64,000 nt of DNA from positions 60,001 to 124,000 of the forward strand of contig JAQFVV010012499.1 in assembly GCA_028023455.1 (NCBI GenBank), written 5' to 3'. How positions within the stretch are numbered: the first letter of the stretch is position 1; the number at the start of each line of letters is the position of its first letter. The stretch comes from Epiperipatus broadwayi. Lineage: Eukaryota > Onychophora > Udeonychophora > Euonychophora > Peripatidae. The position numbers were made by a program, and so were the translations under genes. The notes under the pieces were generated by a model. That model was not told where the DNA came from. It ran no database searches and saw only the letters and a program-made list of their open reading frames with translations. This document shows positions 36,121 through 49,369 of this stretch, one piece after another.

Positions 36121-37660
36121 AAATGAATGCTTTTTAAAAGGAAATGAATAGATATAAAAAAAATGTAAATTTAAATTTTTTTAACAGGGTATATTATTTA
36201 AAATTTTATCTTAATGACTTCATATCAACTAAAATGTTTATGAATGTTAAGATTCACCAAATGTTTGACTTTACATTGTGGAAAGTATTTTTAAGTTTCT
36301 TGAATAATTTTTTAAGCAATTTGTTAATTTTGGTCATTACATAGCTGCTTCTTCTTTTGAGGCTTTTGATAAGATTAATAATTTAAAAGTCAAAAAAATA
36401 ATTGGTTATTTGGTAGTTTGGGTATTGAGAATATGTATCAACCTGTTAATAGATTTAGCAGTATTGATGTTCTTATGTCTGTGTTGGTTAAACATGGATC
36501 TTTCTCAAAGAATAAGATTAAGGTTATTAAAGATTTGCTTTTTTATTGGAGGATTCTATGTATATTTTTTATAATAGTAATATTTCTCCTTTAGTTTGTT
36601 CAGTTTATATTACTTATTTGAAAGAGGAAATTATTATTTAAAAAATTGTTTATATTTAATGTTATTTGAGATATGTTGATAATTGTTTGTTTGTGATTGA
36701 AAATAATAAATTAAAAGAGTTGGTAAATGAGGTTAATTATTTTAATCCTTCTATGAAATATGTTGTAGAAGTCTGGGGGTTATACTTTTTTTAATTGACA
36801 TTTTTAGATTTATTGGGGAGTAGAAATGTAAAGAATAATTGTTTGGTATATAGTTATTATATTATGAGTGAAGAGTTAAGATCTCTAATTAAACCTGATA
36901 GCCATCAATCTGTATCTTCTAAAGTAGCTGCTTTAAGAAATAACTTATTGTTATAGAAATAATAGATTCTAATGAGCTAGCTTTATTTTTAAAAAGATCA
37001 ATTTTATAAAGATTATTTGAATGTTGGAAAATCTGACAAATTTGTTAAAAATATTTTATTTAATAGTAATAGTATTTGTAATAATGTAAATGATAAAGGA
37101 AAATATGATTTTATTTCTTTATCTTTTAAATTTTCTTATAGAATTTCATATAAAAATAGTAATTTGTTTGGAAATAAGAATATTACATGAAAAAGATTAC
37201 TTTGAATAATTTATTAAATAATACAAAAGAATTGTTTTATAGAAAGAATATTCCTGGAGTATATATTATCCTTTATTTTTGAAAAATGGTATATATACTT
37301 AGAGGAATTTGAGATTAAGTGAAAAGATAAAGGTACATAAAAATAGAGTTAAAAACAAATATCTCAGTTCTGCTTTATATATTTATAAAAGATACAGGCC
37401 ACACTATTAGTTTTGATAAGGCTAACATCTTCTTTAAAAGAAATGAAATAGAAGAATTAAAGTATCTTTATTATTAAAAATTTATGATTCTAAAGCAATT
37501 AACTTATTTAAAAGTTCTTTTAATATTAAGGGTATATGGGATGTAAGTGTAAATGTTGGTAATATTTAGTATAAATATGTTATCTTATAATCCTTTATAC
37601 TTGAGAAGTCTGCTTGTAACAAGAAAACCATTGGTTATGTTTTAGAGTTTATTTTCTTTG
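36121..37660 (+). pseudogene. Penelope-like element remnant, RT and GIY-YIG endonuclease
   Basis: A different PLE family from the 15-19 kb pair. The start (36144-36344) has FISTKMFMNVKIHQ, a decayed 'P.lY.lpKiHK'-type block. FNNSNISPLVCSVYITYLKE follows near 36560-36625 ('mGs.lSP..a.iym..lE'), then LRYVDNCLFVIENN near 36670-36712, the Y-x-D-D site as YVDN. TFLDLLGSRNVKNNCLVYS appears near 36800-36857, and SHQSVSSKVAALRNN near 36903-36945 matches the 'S.hp...K..al..l..Ra' end of PLE RTs. LSEKIKVHKNRVKN near 37316-37357 and SFDKANIFFKRNEIEELK near 37410-37463 fit the GIY-YIG nuclease tail (R..eH...v...., H.isfd.a.i). Multiple stops. Confidence 0.75.
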
Positions 37661-38159
37661 GCTAGTCTAATTTAGCTATGAATTGAGTTGAATTTTGATT
37701 ACTGAACCTTATTATACATGTAATTAATACATTCAATAATTACTTAATATTCAAACAATTGTAATGTTAATAGTAAAATAACAGGATTATATTAATTGCT
37801 CTAAAGGACAATTTAGAAAAATCTATTTCACTCTGCTTCAAGATAATATACATATATCTGCATCTTATGAAAACTTGTTGTTTTTTAAAAATATATAATT
37901 ATATAATCACTGAGGAATTATGGATATTTTTTGTGCATTCTAAAGTAACTTTGATTTTGTTATATATAGGCAGGATTTTTTTTATAATAGTCTATAAACT
38001 TGATATTTTTATGATCCTTATATTTTTTTTATTAAAGTTGATAACATTGAATTTTATTTAATAGTTATTTCTAATTCATATCTACACAGAATTATTTTAT
38101 TATGCTGGCAATCCTATCACATTCTATGGCTATTAAAATATGTTTTTTTACATAACTCT
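37661..38159. other. Unassigned AT-rich stretch
   Basis: The frame 37867-38061 is hydrophobic and low-complexity without family features. Nothing else seen. Confidence 0.5.
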
Positions 38160-38490
38160 TTATTTAAATAAGCATTTATTTTTATATAGTGCTATGTTTA
38201 CAATTGTATTACATTCAAATATCAGCCTTTCAAGCTAATTGTGCATGCACTTTTTGCGAGTGTTCAGACATTGTAAATAGTAATTTAAAGTGAGTGGTCT
38301 ATCCTCATGCTTTCCTTGCCAGTACTTCAGATTTGCACATATATAAGCATTTGAGTTGTAGGAATAAGTGGATTCATTTTATTCCTGCATAAATACTATA
38401 TCTTGTATTGGAAGGGAAAGTATTCATTTATTATTAACATTCGCAAAAAGCGTATGCATAATTAGCTTGAAAGGCTGATATTTGAATATA
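38160..38490. mobile_element. Foldback element related to the 18.4-19.1 kb insertion
   Basis: Inverted arms at 38213-38264 and 38436-38487 carry ATATCAGCCTTTCAAGCTAA and its complement. The outer ATAGTGCTATGTTT and the inner AATTTAAAGTGA, AGATTTGC.CATA and GTGGATTCATTT phrases repeat those of the 18362-19074 element in the same order. This supports a dispersed foldback family with diverging termini. Confidence 0.75.
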
Positions 38491-38929
38491 ATAACTCTTT
38501 ATTATGATTGTTAATTTTTTTCTTGATCTCTTTAATAGAAATTTGAGGCTAATCATAATAAGGGACTATTATTACAAATGTTTGATAACATAAAGTTATA
38601 ATTGGATAGTTGCTAAAATCCAAATTTAACTCATTTTTTTCTTTGTTTTATTCTTTCTTTAATAATAAATAATTGTTCATTTTTAATAATAATATAATCT
38701 ATCATCATTAGTATCAGTAGCCACCCATATTCATATGAGTATGACCATTTCAACTACAAAAATAAAAATAACTATAAAAACAAGATAAGGGCTAAAAACG
38801 AATATTGCAATGACTGTACATATCTTTATGTAAACTATGGAAATGTCCATATGTATAACATAACAATCCATCTTTAATTTTTTATGCAGTTAAACTTTTC
38901 TTTCTAAAAACCTTCAACATCTAGCCTAA

Positions 38930-40480
38930 CTATAGTTCTCCAATATATTCTATTCTTAGCCATATTTTCTCAATGAATATTGAACTGCTTTATAATATCT
39001 TTAAGATAATCTTTATACTATAAATGGGATTAGCCTCACCCACAAAATAAACTTAAGAGCACTTTAAAATATTTTGGGGAAGATTATTTTTTTCATTTTA
39101 CATGCAAATCCAATTAAAGGTATGATTTTTTCTATAGTAGAATCTACATTATTATGAACATATATTCTGAAAATTGCCTTTATAAGTCTTATAATACTTC
39201 CATCACATTTTTAGAATTTTATGAAATATTCTTTAATGAAATCTTTCAAATCTTTTCATGTTGTATTAATATCTATGTTATGACTCCCTTTTGGATAATA
39301 AATTAGACAAAACAATACCTCTATAAAAAGAATGGTTAATTGCACTTATAATTCTACCATTATATTTTTTTACAATTTTATGAAACTTCCATAAATAAAA
39401 TTTTTAAATGTCTTTGTGTTATATCCAATGATGAGTCCAAATCTCATTTCCATACAATAAATCAATGAAATAACAATTTTCTCTATATATAATTTTACTT
39501 CAATAATTATTTAACCATGAAGATTTGTTTTATTTTTTACTTGTTAAAAACATATCTTAAATCTAAGTTCATCTTTCTACTTCAAAAGTTAATTAGATGC
39601 TTAAATTGGCTCAATTTCTCATATTAATAAGAATCTAAGCTAAATTACACTGTCTAATAAAAACCTTAACTTTTTAAGTGTTAATTATTAAACCAAAGTC
39701 TTTATGTGTTGCTTTCAAACCATTAAATTCATTTTATAGATTACCTTCTAAACAATCCAGAATAACAATATTATCAGTTTTACATAAATCCACGATTCAA
39801 GTAACTGAGGTTTTTGATTTTAATTAATTCAAGTTAAAAATTCCATCACAAAACATGTCACAATTTGAACCTCTTTGACTATATTATCTATAAAAAGTTA
39901 AAAGACCATTATCATAACAATTAAAAACAAAGCTAAAGCAGCACAAATCCCTATTTAATAGTTAATTAGTTTTTTATTTCAAATATCTCAGATGTTCTAT
40001 AACCATTCTTCTCAATTCATTATGTGAAGTTGTGAAATATAAGACTTTGGTGGGCAACCAACTAATTTTAATCATTACCAAAAACATATCCAATTCATTG
40101 AGTCACAGGTGTTAAAAGTGGTCACCCCTTTTTGATTATCTAAAACCATTGTGAATCTCTGATAATTGCATTTATCTATTATTAGAAGCAAATTATTTAA
40201 CAAAATCCATAAAACTAGTATTACTATAATTGTTAATAATCATATTCCACAATAGTATCTACAATCTTGTCTATTTTGTTTCTTTTTAAAGATATTATAT
40301 GTAAAAGAGCATTTTTAAAAGCAGATAAGATGACTTCATGAGTTCATATATGCTTAAAAAAATTCCATATGTTTTTTCAGATATCTCCTCATCTGCTGCA
40401 GATTTTGCATTCTTAATATTATAATAGCTGTTTAAACTTCATTAATCTGAATGCTTTTAATCAAATATAAATAAGTAGAT
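38930..40480 (-). pseudogene. LINE reverse transcriptase remnant, different family
   Basis: On the minus strand, from high to low coordinates: NAKSAADEEISEKTYGIF (about 40416-40363) resembles the 'KN.KspG.D.I..E.yk' start of non-LTR RTs. NQKRGDHF near 40125 is a decayed 'GV.QGd.lSP' block. KTDNIVILDCLEGNL, then HKDFGLIINT and KVKVFIRQ (39780-39650) match the segment from the catalytic A-D-D strand to 'G-L-x-I-N-x-x-K-T-K'. DLKDFIKEYFIKF and SIIRLIKAIFRIYV follow (39260-39150). The evidence is the order of motifs. Stops and frameshifts are frequent. Confidence 0.6.
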
Positions 40481-40847
40481 AAAATAGATATATCATTACA
40501 ATCCATCATCTAAATTCTGGTATCATTATTGAAAAAAATAATTAAATATTCCTTCTATCTATTGAAACATTTTTATCATATATAAATGACAATAATGGAT
40601 TTAATAATATTTTGATACTATTTTTTGAGGTTTATATCTTAATGTTAATGTTTTAAAACATGATCCAAAGTAGCCATAATCAATTATTATATTTATCTCT
40701 TTTGCAGTTTTAATTCCCTAATAAGTATTTAATCTTACTTGTCAGTTATTGATCTTGTGAATTTAAAGCTCTATATTTATTCTGAAGCTTCACATTCAAT
40801 ATATCACTTTTAATTTGCTAGACAGAAAATGTGACATTTTTTAATTA

Positions 40848-40953
40848 AATCACTGTGGTCAAGAGGTAAGTGATGGTTTCTTTACAAGCAGTTGTCCCTG
40901 GTTAGCAGATTCACTTCCCAGCTGATGCTATGACACATGAAAAAAAGAAGAAA
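40848..40953 (+). mobile_element. tRNA-derived SINE, older copy of the 2.2-kb family
   Basis: A-box-like TGGTCAAGAGG (40856-40866) and B-box-like AGATTCACTTCC (40907-40918) are followed by GATGCTATGACACATGAAAAAA (40923-40944). That 3' end is shared with the SINE at 2193-2301, where it reads GATGCTATGACATATG plus A. The body is diverged between the two copies, so this is an older or subfamily insertion. No clear target-site duplication. Confidence 0.7.
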
Positions 40954-42520
40954 ATTATCAAAGAACTAATCAGAATTTTTCTTTTTAATAGTCAAGACTT
41001 GATGCAATAATTTTGAGAACAAATTAGCAATTTTCATGTCTCATAGCTGTAGAAATTAAATATAAGTAATAGACATTAACTAAAGACTGAACATCATGTT
41101 TGTTGTAAATATGATTGAAATATGATTATTATTTTAACTTTGGATCATGTTAATCAATGATCTTTCCAAGAATATGAGTTGGTAGTACCCAAATCATGTA
41201 AGCTTTTTTTATTGTTTTCCTAATATAATATCATCTATTAAACTTGACAGTTGAAGCATTGATGCGTTCATGTTTCTTTTAATCAATTTTAATGCTTATT
41301 CAGTCTATATGTTATGCATAAATCCAATAACAGAAAACTATCTGAAATTGTAACAACATTATTATTTTAATCATTGTTGATCAAAATATACTGCTTGTAG
41401 AAACATGTGCATTTAATTCTCCCCAAAAAATTACATCTTTCAATGATATCCATGTAAGTTACTCTGTTTACAAAGATTACATTATCATTTCTCCAAGAAT
41501 CAAGGTTGCATATTAATTTTTATAGGATGAGAAATATTATTTATTTACATAATTATCTACTATTTAATACATAATTTATTTCTGATTTTAAAAATGCATA
41601 TTTTTGTTATTTGTGTAAAAGGACCATTTTAATAGTCAAATTTGTTGGCCAGTTTTCAAACTATTTGGAAATATGAATCACCAAAGACCTATCTTTTTCT
41701 ATAGATATGTAATTTATGTAATTTATATTTTACTATCTTCATTTAGTTTTTAAAAAATATTTTCAATAACTTAATATATTTCAAAACATACTTCATTAAA
41801 CTCATCTAATGCAAAGAATATGCTATATCATAGAACAGCCTACAGAAAAATGTGAATATTATTTAAAAAAAAAAAACAGTAATTATTTTGATTTTTAACC
41901 AATCAGCAACTTTTTGCTGGAAAGAGAGTCAATTGGTTATGTTTCTCAAGAGTAAGAGGTTCAGTAATTCAGATTTTGTGAATTGTTATAGTAGCAAAAA
42001 GCCATAAAACGTATAAAATTTGAAAATGCCCAACATGTTAATAACAAACACATTGCAGTTTACAAATCTGAAAGATGACAAAGATTCTATGCATTATTTT
42101 ATTTGTAATATACATTTTATCTTATTTTTCCTATAATCTGACAAAAATGTGTAATTTATTATAAAAATATTAGATATTATTTTTCTTTTAATTCTGGTGA
42201 CCTTTAAACAAAATAATAGGGGCTGTATATTTTGTTGTAAGTTTCAATATGTGAATGTGCTTTTTGTATGAAGATTTTTTTATATAGTCCACAAGCAGTA
42301 ACTTCTACTGAAATACAGATGTTAATTTTGAATTTATGAACCAAATTATATGAAAATCAGTGAAGAAGCTATTGCATTTAGTATAAAAAGTTTTCCATAG
42401 TCATTTATTTCAACAAAAGTTTATAAATTGACTGGTTTTATGGCTAATCAAGTTATAACGATTAAGGTTATAATTTATACTGTTCTTTTTTTTTTACTTG
42501 CTTACATTATTTGATAGTAT
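40954..42520. other. Unassigned AT-rich stretch
   Basis: No protein motif or long repeat found by eye. Confidence 0.5.
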
Positions 42521-42829
42521 TAAATAATTTTTAGAGATATCTATATTTAGATATGCTAATGTAGTTGTATATAGTAATCTGTTTTGTTTTACTTTCTTTC
42601 ATCTACTGAACTCAATAATAAATACAGGAAATTCAAAGGAACATATATGCTATTATTCGTACAGGAAGTTCACAGGAACGTATATGTTATTATTCGTTAA
42701 CAAACAATAACATACATATTACTTTGAACTTCCTGTATTTATTATTGAGTTCAGTAGATGAAAGAAAGTAAAGCAAAACAAATCACTATATTAGCTTATC
42801 TAAACATAGATCTGTCTAAAAATTATTTA
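42521..42829. mobile_element. Foldback element with ~120-bp arms and internal direct repeat
   Basis: The outer ends TAAATAATTTTTAGA and TCTAAAAATTATTTA are exact inverse copies, and TTTACTTTCTTTCATCTACT with the ~45 bases that follow is matched by its complement near 42720-42775. The centre has two direct copies of about 48 bases (TACAGGAA.TTCA.AGGAAC.TATATG..ATTATTCG). Arms and size fit a MITE. No reading frame. Confidence 0.85.
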
Positions 42830-44174
42830 TATATTATTATTAGATCATGATTTTACGTACGTTAAGACTTCACTACATCGTTACTTTTTTCTTAATATTT
42901 TTGAAAAAGTTTTGTTTTCACATGTTATAGTAACAGTATCATTATTAGTGTACTACTAAAATATTGATTGACTTTGCAAACTTTTATTGAAAAATCCAAT
43001 AAAAACATACTTTTTAAGTTCATTTTTCTTATTTTTTTTTTGTTGTTGAAAAATGTTTGGAGATGATTTTCCCATAAGCAAGACTTTCACGGAGCGGCAG
43101 TCTGTCTAGATCTGTGCTATTTTGAAAACTGTAGCTCGTTAAATCATTAATGTATGATAACATTATTAAGTTTCTTATAATAATAACTACGTATAAATCT
43201 TAAGAAGATTACATTGGATTTTTTTAATTACATTTCATCTCTAGATTAATGTCTTATTTTCTCGTTAAAAAAAAATAGAAGTATTCATAGAAAAAAAAAT
43301 CTTAAATTTAACATTTTAAAGTCATGCTATTTGTAATTATTATTGATTAATGGATCACATGTTACTTTTTTTAAAAAAAATTTACAACAATAAATTTTAA
43401 GATAGTAATTATTTTATTCATTGTCTATCTTTCCCTCCTGACTATTCATTGTCTTTTCTTTTTATTTTTGATAAGTTAAACTATTTTTTCAAATAAAAGT
43501 ACAGTCAGTATAAATTATTGATTTCATTTGTATATAATCTTCACATTTTATTTCAATTTTTTTAAAGAAATATTTTTAAGAAAAAAAAAACGCCTGCAGG
43601 CGAATGGCATACAAAAATGATTATATATTTTAAATAAAATATTTTTTTTTTTTTCGATTTTTTTATCCTTTTAAGGTTTAATAATTTACAAGTCACTTCA
43701 GACATATCTTTCTATTTTTTTCCAGAAAAATCACAATATGTTGATATAACATATACATAAATGTGTGTTTATATATAGTAAAAAGTAAAACAGCCGTGAT
43801 AACTAGCCTCCTGCAGGGCAAAAATATCTCCAATAGATTTCCACAAGTGAAAAATAAAGGAGATATCTATCGTCCGACTTGTCATTTTTCGGGTAGTAAG
43901 GATTTTAGTAGAATTTCAACTTAGTTTTATCTTCTAGCTAACAATAATTAGATTCCTATTTGCTATAATTAGTTGGCTAAAACTAATAGCCAGCTACCTA
44001 GAAAAATAATCCTGAACTTACTTAAAATTTTAAATATTATCAAGTTTTAGACGATCTGTATTTGATTTTCTTAACATTATAGTGGCAGGAAAATATATTA
44101 ATCATTATCAATTTCATGGTCGAAGCAGCCATATTGAATGTGTTTTTCTGAAGGTTTGTAATGATGGTGTTCTA
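42830..44174. other. Unassigned stretch; CG-rich palindrome at 43591
   Basis: AT-rich. CGCCTGCAGGCG (43591-43602) is a perfect 12-bp palindrome, and a related GCCTCCTGCAGGGC lies near 43806-43819. No coding motif. Confidence 0.4.
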
Positions 44175-44529
44175 GCTGTATTTTTATATTGGACTATTTC
44201 CATCATCTAATATGTGTGTTGAATGTCTTTAGAAAAGTTTAATTTTAGTTAAATATTCCAAATGCATTCAACTGTTAGTAATGTCACAGCAAACAGGTTA
44301 GTATATGCACCAACTGTTAGTAATATCACAGCAAACAAATACTAACAGTTGGTGCATATACTAACCTGTTTGCTGTGATATTACTAACAGTTGGTGCATA
44401 TACTAACCTGTTTGCTGTGATATTACTAACAGTTGAATGCATTTGGAATATTTAACTAAAATTAAACTTTTCTAAAGACATTCAACACACATATTAGATG
44501 ATGGAAATAGTCAAATATAAAAATACAGC
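44175..44529. mobile_element. Foldback element built from short tandem units
   Basis: Outer arms (GCTGTATTTTTATATTGGAC at the left, its complement at the right end 44529) are inverse over about 100 bases. In the middle, TACTAACCTGTTTGCTGTGA and ACTAACAGTTGGTGCATA recur several times in both orientations as units of about 50 bases. A 14-base direct repeat, CAGCCATATTGAAT, occurs near 44127 and 44526, close to both edges but 34 bases outside the left arm, so it is not a clean target-site duplication. Confidence 0.85.
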
Positions 44530-45249
44530 CATATTGAATATTTAAAAAATTATGTTAAGCAACAAATTTTATAATAACTTAAGTTTGTACTATTCAAAAA
44601 TCACATAATATATTGTTAAACATAAAACACCAAAGAATGTAATGAAGCTGAAAAAGTATAGCCATTCTTATTCAAAGTAATAAAAAAAGAACAAAGTTTT
44701 AATATTTCTAAAAATTATTTTCATATTATTTCATAAATTCTAAATTTTCATGCATTAATTTGAAAACTATACTTTTCTTAATAAATTATTTTCATTCGTC
44801 ATTAAATTTCCAATAGATTGATATATAATAACACTTATCTACGGTAATCCACCCCTTTAATATTTTGTAAAATAAAGATATCAGTACCTTTCATTTTTCC
44901 TAGTAGCACTTCAAAGTGTTTTTCCACAGGGGTTTGCAATGAATAAACCATTCCTAATAACAAGTAGTTAATATTGATCAATAATTAGTATAATTTGAAT
45001 ATTATAATAAAGAACTTCAATAAAGTTTGCCATTTATTAAAAATTACTACTAAAATAGTCATTATATGCAAATTAAAATAATAAAATAAAACAAAAAGTG
45101 AATAAAATGCTAAATGCATTATAGAATTAAACGTGAGATACATAACTTAGTAATTTAGAGTCAGTTCAATATAGTATTATTATTTATCCTACCTGTCAGC
45201 TTAGGACAAACACTTCATTCTGTTAGATAGAATTTACTTAAAATATAAA
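44530..45249. other. Unassigned AT-rich stretch
   Basis: No motif or repeat beyond simple A and T runs. Confidence 0.5.
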
Positions 45250-46300
45250 ATCAAGTGATTACTACAAAATGATAGCTGACAATTAAAATAATACTACAAC
45301 CAAATTCAGATACAACTACTGATGAGCATTTACATGGTGAGAACTTGTCCAAACTGGCATGCTAGTTGGCACCCCTGCAGAAGTGTTATGATGTTTGAAT
45401 TGTGTCACTTATCACACTTTCACTGTGATAAATAACTAGAGTGCTCAGTCATTGACCAGCATCTGAAGTTGTATCTTTGCATGTATACAACTCCAAATGG
45501 GACACATTCATTATGGCTATTTGCACAGTCCACTATTTAAATCCACATTATAGGTTTTGAGAGATCATATTGCTTCATGATACTATCATATAGCTTCATC
45601 AACTGCTACCTCTCTATGTATTTTATATGCACCATTAACATTTACATTGCAGTAGTCTATAATATGCCTAATTTTATATAGTCTATCAAAATCTTTGTTT
45701 AGTATTTGGCATATTTTTATTATTATTAAAATGTTGACAAGACAATATTGAATAAAATCTAAATAGGGTCATAATATTTGCATATGATAGTCTTAGTCTT
45801 ATATAAGAACATCAGATATCATCTAATTCATTTACTGGACATATGGAGAAAATGCCCACTATCATACCAAAAAAATTCAGATAATTCATAATATGACAAA
45901 TTTATCCAATTGTGAGCTTTTTTTGTTCAATGTATGTGTTAGTTTCAATAATAATTTTTTCATATATTTTTTTACCAAATAATAATTTTAAAAAATCTAA
46001 AATTGAATACTCACTAATGGTGGAAAGCTTGAATCCAGAAGACTTAGTAAAATTTGACCCAATAATGTTCATTGGCAAGTCATTCAGATCTGATTGGGAA
46101 GATGGACCTGCAGTAGGCAGATCCATAGCACTTGTATTCACACATTTCTTTTTGTCTTCTTTTTTGTCTAAGTACTATATATAATTCTATACCATTGGCA
46201 GAAAATTCATCAAAGGAGCTGCTACAAGAAGCATCTGAGTTCAAAGACTCACTTATGGTGAAAATGCTTTTTTTTTGGTAAATTGGTAAAATCATGCATT
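45250..46300 (-). pseudogene. piggyBac-like transposase pseudogene
   Basis: A cut-and-paste DNA transposase of the piggyBac (DDE/D) class, on the minus strand in broken frames. The N-terminal piece (46295-45902) ends in LFGKKIYEKIIIETNTYIEQK, the usual 'F..lf.....l..iv.eTN.Ya.q' block. Next FFGMIVGIFSICP near 45840-45800 matches 'flgl.i.mGi...P', and FDRLYKIRHIIDYCN near 45690-45650 matches the D-R-L-Y-K-x-R block. HREVAVDEA near 45622-45596 corresponds to the 'siDE.m' segment with a catalytic Asp. MWIxIVDCANSHNE near 45550-45508 and YTCKDTTSDAGQ near 45488-45455 follow as the 'kmW...d...gy...f.vYtGk' strand. The C-terminal cysteine region is not recognisable. Stops and frameshifts throughout. 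Confidence 0.8.
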
Positions 46301-47210
46301 TTTTCAGTTATAAATTTCAGGATAAACACAATTCCATTAAAAATGAAAAACTGAGAGAGAGGTCAAAAATATTCAAGTTATTTTATTACAAAAATTATAA
46401 AATTGTCAATTTTTATCACAGAAAAATAAAACTTATGTTATCTGAAACTAGAAAAAAAGATGGAAATGAAGATGTAAAAAGTGTATGTGTGGACCATGTA
46501 GATCTCCAGCAATTTTGAACTGAAATTGGATATTGCAAATTTGAAAATTCAAAACTATTGTGTGAGGGCACAATGACAAAGTGGTTATGCCACAATATTT
46601 TTCTAAATGTAAAACAAATGTACAGAAAAAAAAAACATACTACCATAACATTTATCCTCAGAAACTCTAATGAAAGGGAAGAAATAAAAACTGCAAGATG
46701 AAAACTGACACATACTGTAAGAAAATATAAAGTCATTCATTCTTCAATATATTTAAGTCTATATCTAATTATGATTAAGCATCAGTAGTTTCTAGCTTAA
46801 TAAATATAATTAATAATAATTTATATATCAAATATTGATTAAATTGTGATTTTTGAAAGATGTCTTTTTATAATAAAATAAACTTTTATTTTATGTATAA
46901 ATTTAGAAAAAGTTTTGGGGTAAAATGAATTCTGTGGTTATGGAGGATTTACTTTTCTGGAGGATATTAGTATTTTGATTGATTTCAATGTTTATGCTTT
47001 ATAAATATCTTATTTGAACACAATCTTTTGCTTTTCTATTTTACTTAATCCATGGCATACTTTACATAAATATATTTGATATATATATAAAATTTAATTA
47101 AATTTCTTTTTTAGTTTTATTTACTTTTCTCTTTGAAGATATAAATAATGTAATATTACTACTGCTATTATTATTATCATTATTTTTTATTACTACTATT
47201 ATTGTTTAAG
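46301..47210. other. Unassigned AT-rich stretch
   Basis: The frames 46294-46518 (plus) and 46416-46736 (minus) overlap each other and have no family features. A TTA/TAC-type trinucleotide tract lies near 47155-47205. Confidence 0.45.
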
Positions 47211-47332
47211 TAATATTTACTAAGATTGTAACCTCAGGAATATGCGTCTGAAAAATGCGAAGGTAGGGACCTCTACAGGTCTTAACCACAAGCAGACACA
47301 TATTCCTGAGGTTACAGCCTTAGTAAATATTA
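47211..47332. mobile_element. 122-bp near-perfect inverted repeat element
   Basis: TAATATTTACTAAGATTGTA with the next 20 bases (47211-47250) returns as an inverse copy at 47293-47332, differing at a few positions. The ~42-base loop is comparatively GC-rich. It fits a very small MITE or a transcribed hairpin. Confidence 0.75.
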
Positions 47333-49369
47333 TTTAATATAATAATGTACGTTTAAAATAAATTTATAATTGGTATTATTATTCTTTAATACTGTTGCTA
47401 CTGTAATTGTTGAAACTCAGTAGTCGTTTTATGTGTTTTAATTCAGACGCAGTGTCATTTCTGAAGCTTTTATAGAATAAGCTGTGCAAAATTATGTATA
47501 TATAAACATATTACACTTATTTCAGGTGTTAAAACAGAATAAACTTTCAAATATTAACAGCCAATGTTTTAGTGCAATACACTATATTTATTATAATCAA
47601 CTATTAAAATGAAATAAAAAAAATCTATTACTTAATGATTACTATTGGAAAACAAAGACTAATTTGTATACACATCTTAGACAATATATTTATCAATATA
47701 AAATATTTAAATATAATTGTCAATTTACTTCTAGGTTCTTTTGTCCATAAAAAAGATTTTAGACATGATTCTTGTGCTAAAAAAATTAGCATATTTCTAA
47801 TGAACAAAAAAAAAAAGAAATAAAAAAGAAAGTTTGGAACACTGTTAATTCTAATAATATTTTGGATCAAAGATGACCTTGTTCTGGATTTTTAATTACT
47901 TTTTTTTTCATTTTCATTGGCTGCATAAAGCTGGCATAGTGCACAAAATGTGTGATCAGCTGTTAATATTTTATAGTATATTTTCTTTGTATCACACATT
48001 TATTATCTATTAAATGTATGCACAATTTATATATATATATAATCAATAAATCTCCAAACACTGACTATATTAATGCAAATCGTTTCTAGTCTGAAAGTCA
48101 TCTATGATGTGAATGAAATATAATCCACTTTTGTTTGCTGTCCAAGATATTATATGGAAAGTAGATTAAAACAATGATAAATATAAAAATAAATTTCAAA
48201 TAAGCTATGATGTTTTTGCAACTTCATTGGAATCAGCTTTATTTAGATTCATAAGGTAGAGTTAATTTGTAGTCATTTCAATACTTGCAAACAAAGTACT
48301 TATAATTATCATTATTGTAATCTACTATGTATATAACTCTTGGTCAGTAGACAAAAATTGTTTTATTTTTTATTAATAGTGTGAAATAACTTTGATACTG
48401 GAAGCTATTGCATTAATATAACAGTACTTTATCATTGCTATAAAATTCTCTTACTATATATTTAACATTTGGCAGTTCATTTGCATAGTATTAAAATAAG
48501 TACATGTTTACTTTGCTTTGTGAATCTAAATATAAGCCAATTTATATAAATCTACATAAACATCTTGGTTGATTTGATGTTTGCCATTATTACTAGCCTT
48601 GTTTATAAATCAATAATTTATGGCAGAATATATATGTAATCAATAAAAGGAAATTAATATTCAAACATGGGTTGATCATATTTAAAATAGATATAATCTG
48701 CTATCCATATAAAATCTTGAACAGCAGAGAAAAGTAGAATCATTTTTCATTTGCAGTAGTATTATATTAAGATATATCATTCTAAAAATTAAAAAATATT
48801 TAACACAGAAAATTTTTATCATTAAAATATTATTTGGTAAATGTCTAGACAGATTCTCATGCCTGTAAAAAAAAAATAGATTTCTGGATTTAAGTTTATT
48901 TAACAACTTGGGTTCGAAGTAAAAAAGGATCTTCATCTACTTCAATAAAAATCCCAACCAAAGAGGTATTATAGTTTAATGGAGAATACATGCATAGCCT
49001 TAAGAAGTTTTACAATTAGTAATAATTGATAGTTTCCAGATAACATCAAAAGCTAAATTTATCTTTGTTCAGATGGATATAATCTCCTAAATTCTATTTT
49101 TTACTATAACAATCCAAAATTTATTTAATTCAATATATATATATTCTAATATTCTCATGGATAAATGAATTTTAATATTATTTTGAGAACTTCCATGTAA
49201 AAAAAATAATAGTTAAATAGCTGACATTTCAGTCCAATAACAAATACATTCCTCAGAGCTTCTTTTTTCTCAAATAATAAGAATGTGTGTGGTAAGATTT
49301 AAAATTGTTATTTATGTTTTTTTGTTATTTTCTCCTTATTTTAAAATACTATTGGTTGAGAATTTTATA
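47333..49369. other. Unassigned AT-rich stretch
   Basis: Frames at 47628-47870 and 48682-48936 are low-complexity with Phe, Ile, Leu and Lys. No repeat or RNA motif seen. Confidence 0.5.

Noticed and set aside
43591-43602. Regulatory CGCCTGCAGGCG palindrome
   Set aside because: Short and isolated; no nearby gene, so only noted.
45310-45345. Hammerhead ribozyme (ACTGATGAG core)
   Set aside because: The matching GAAA and helix partners are not in place, and the region is antisense to the piggyBac remnant.
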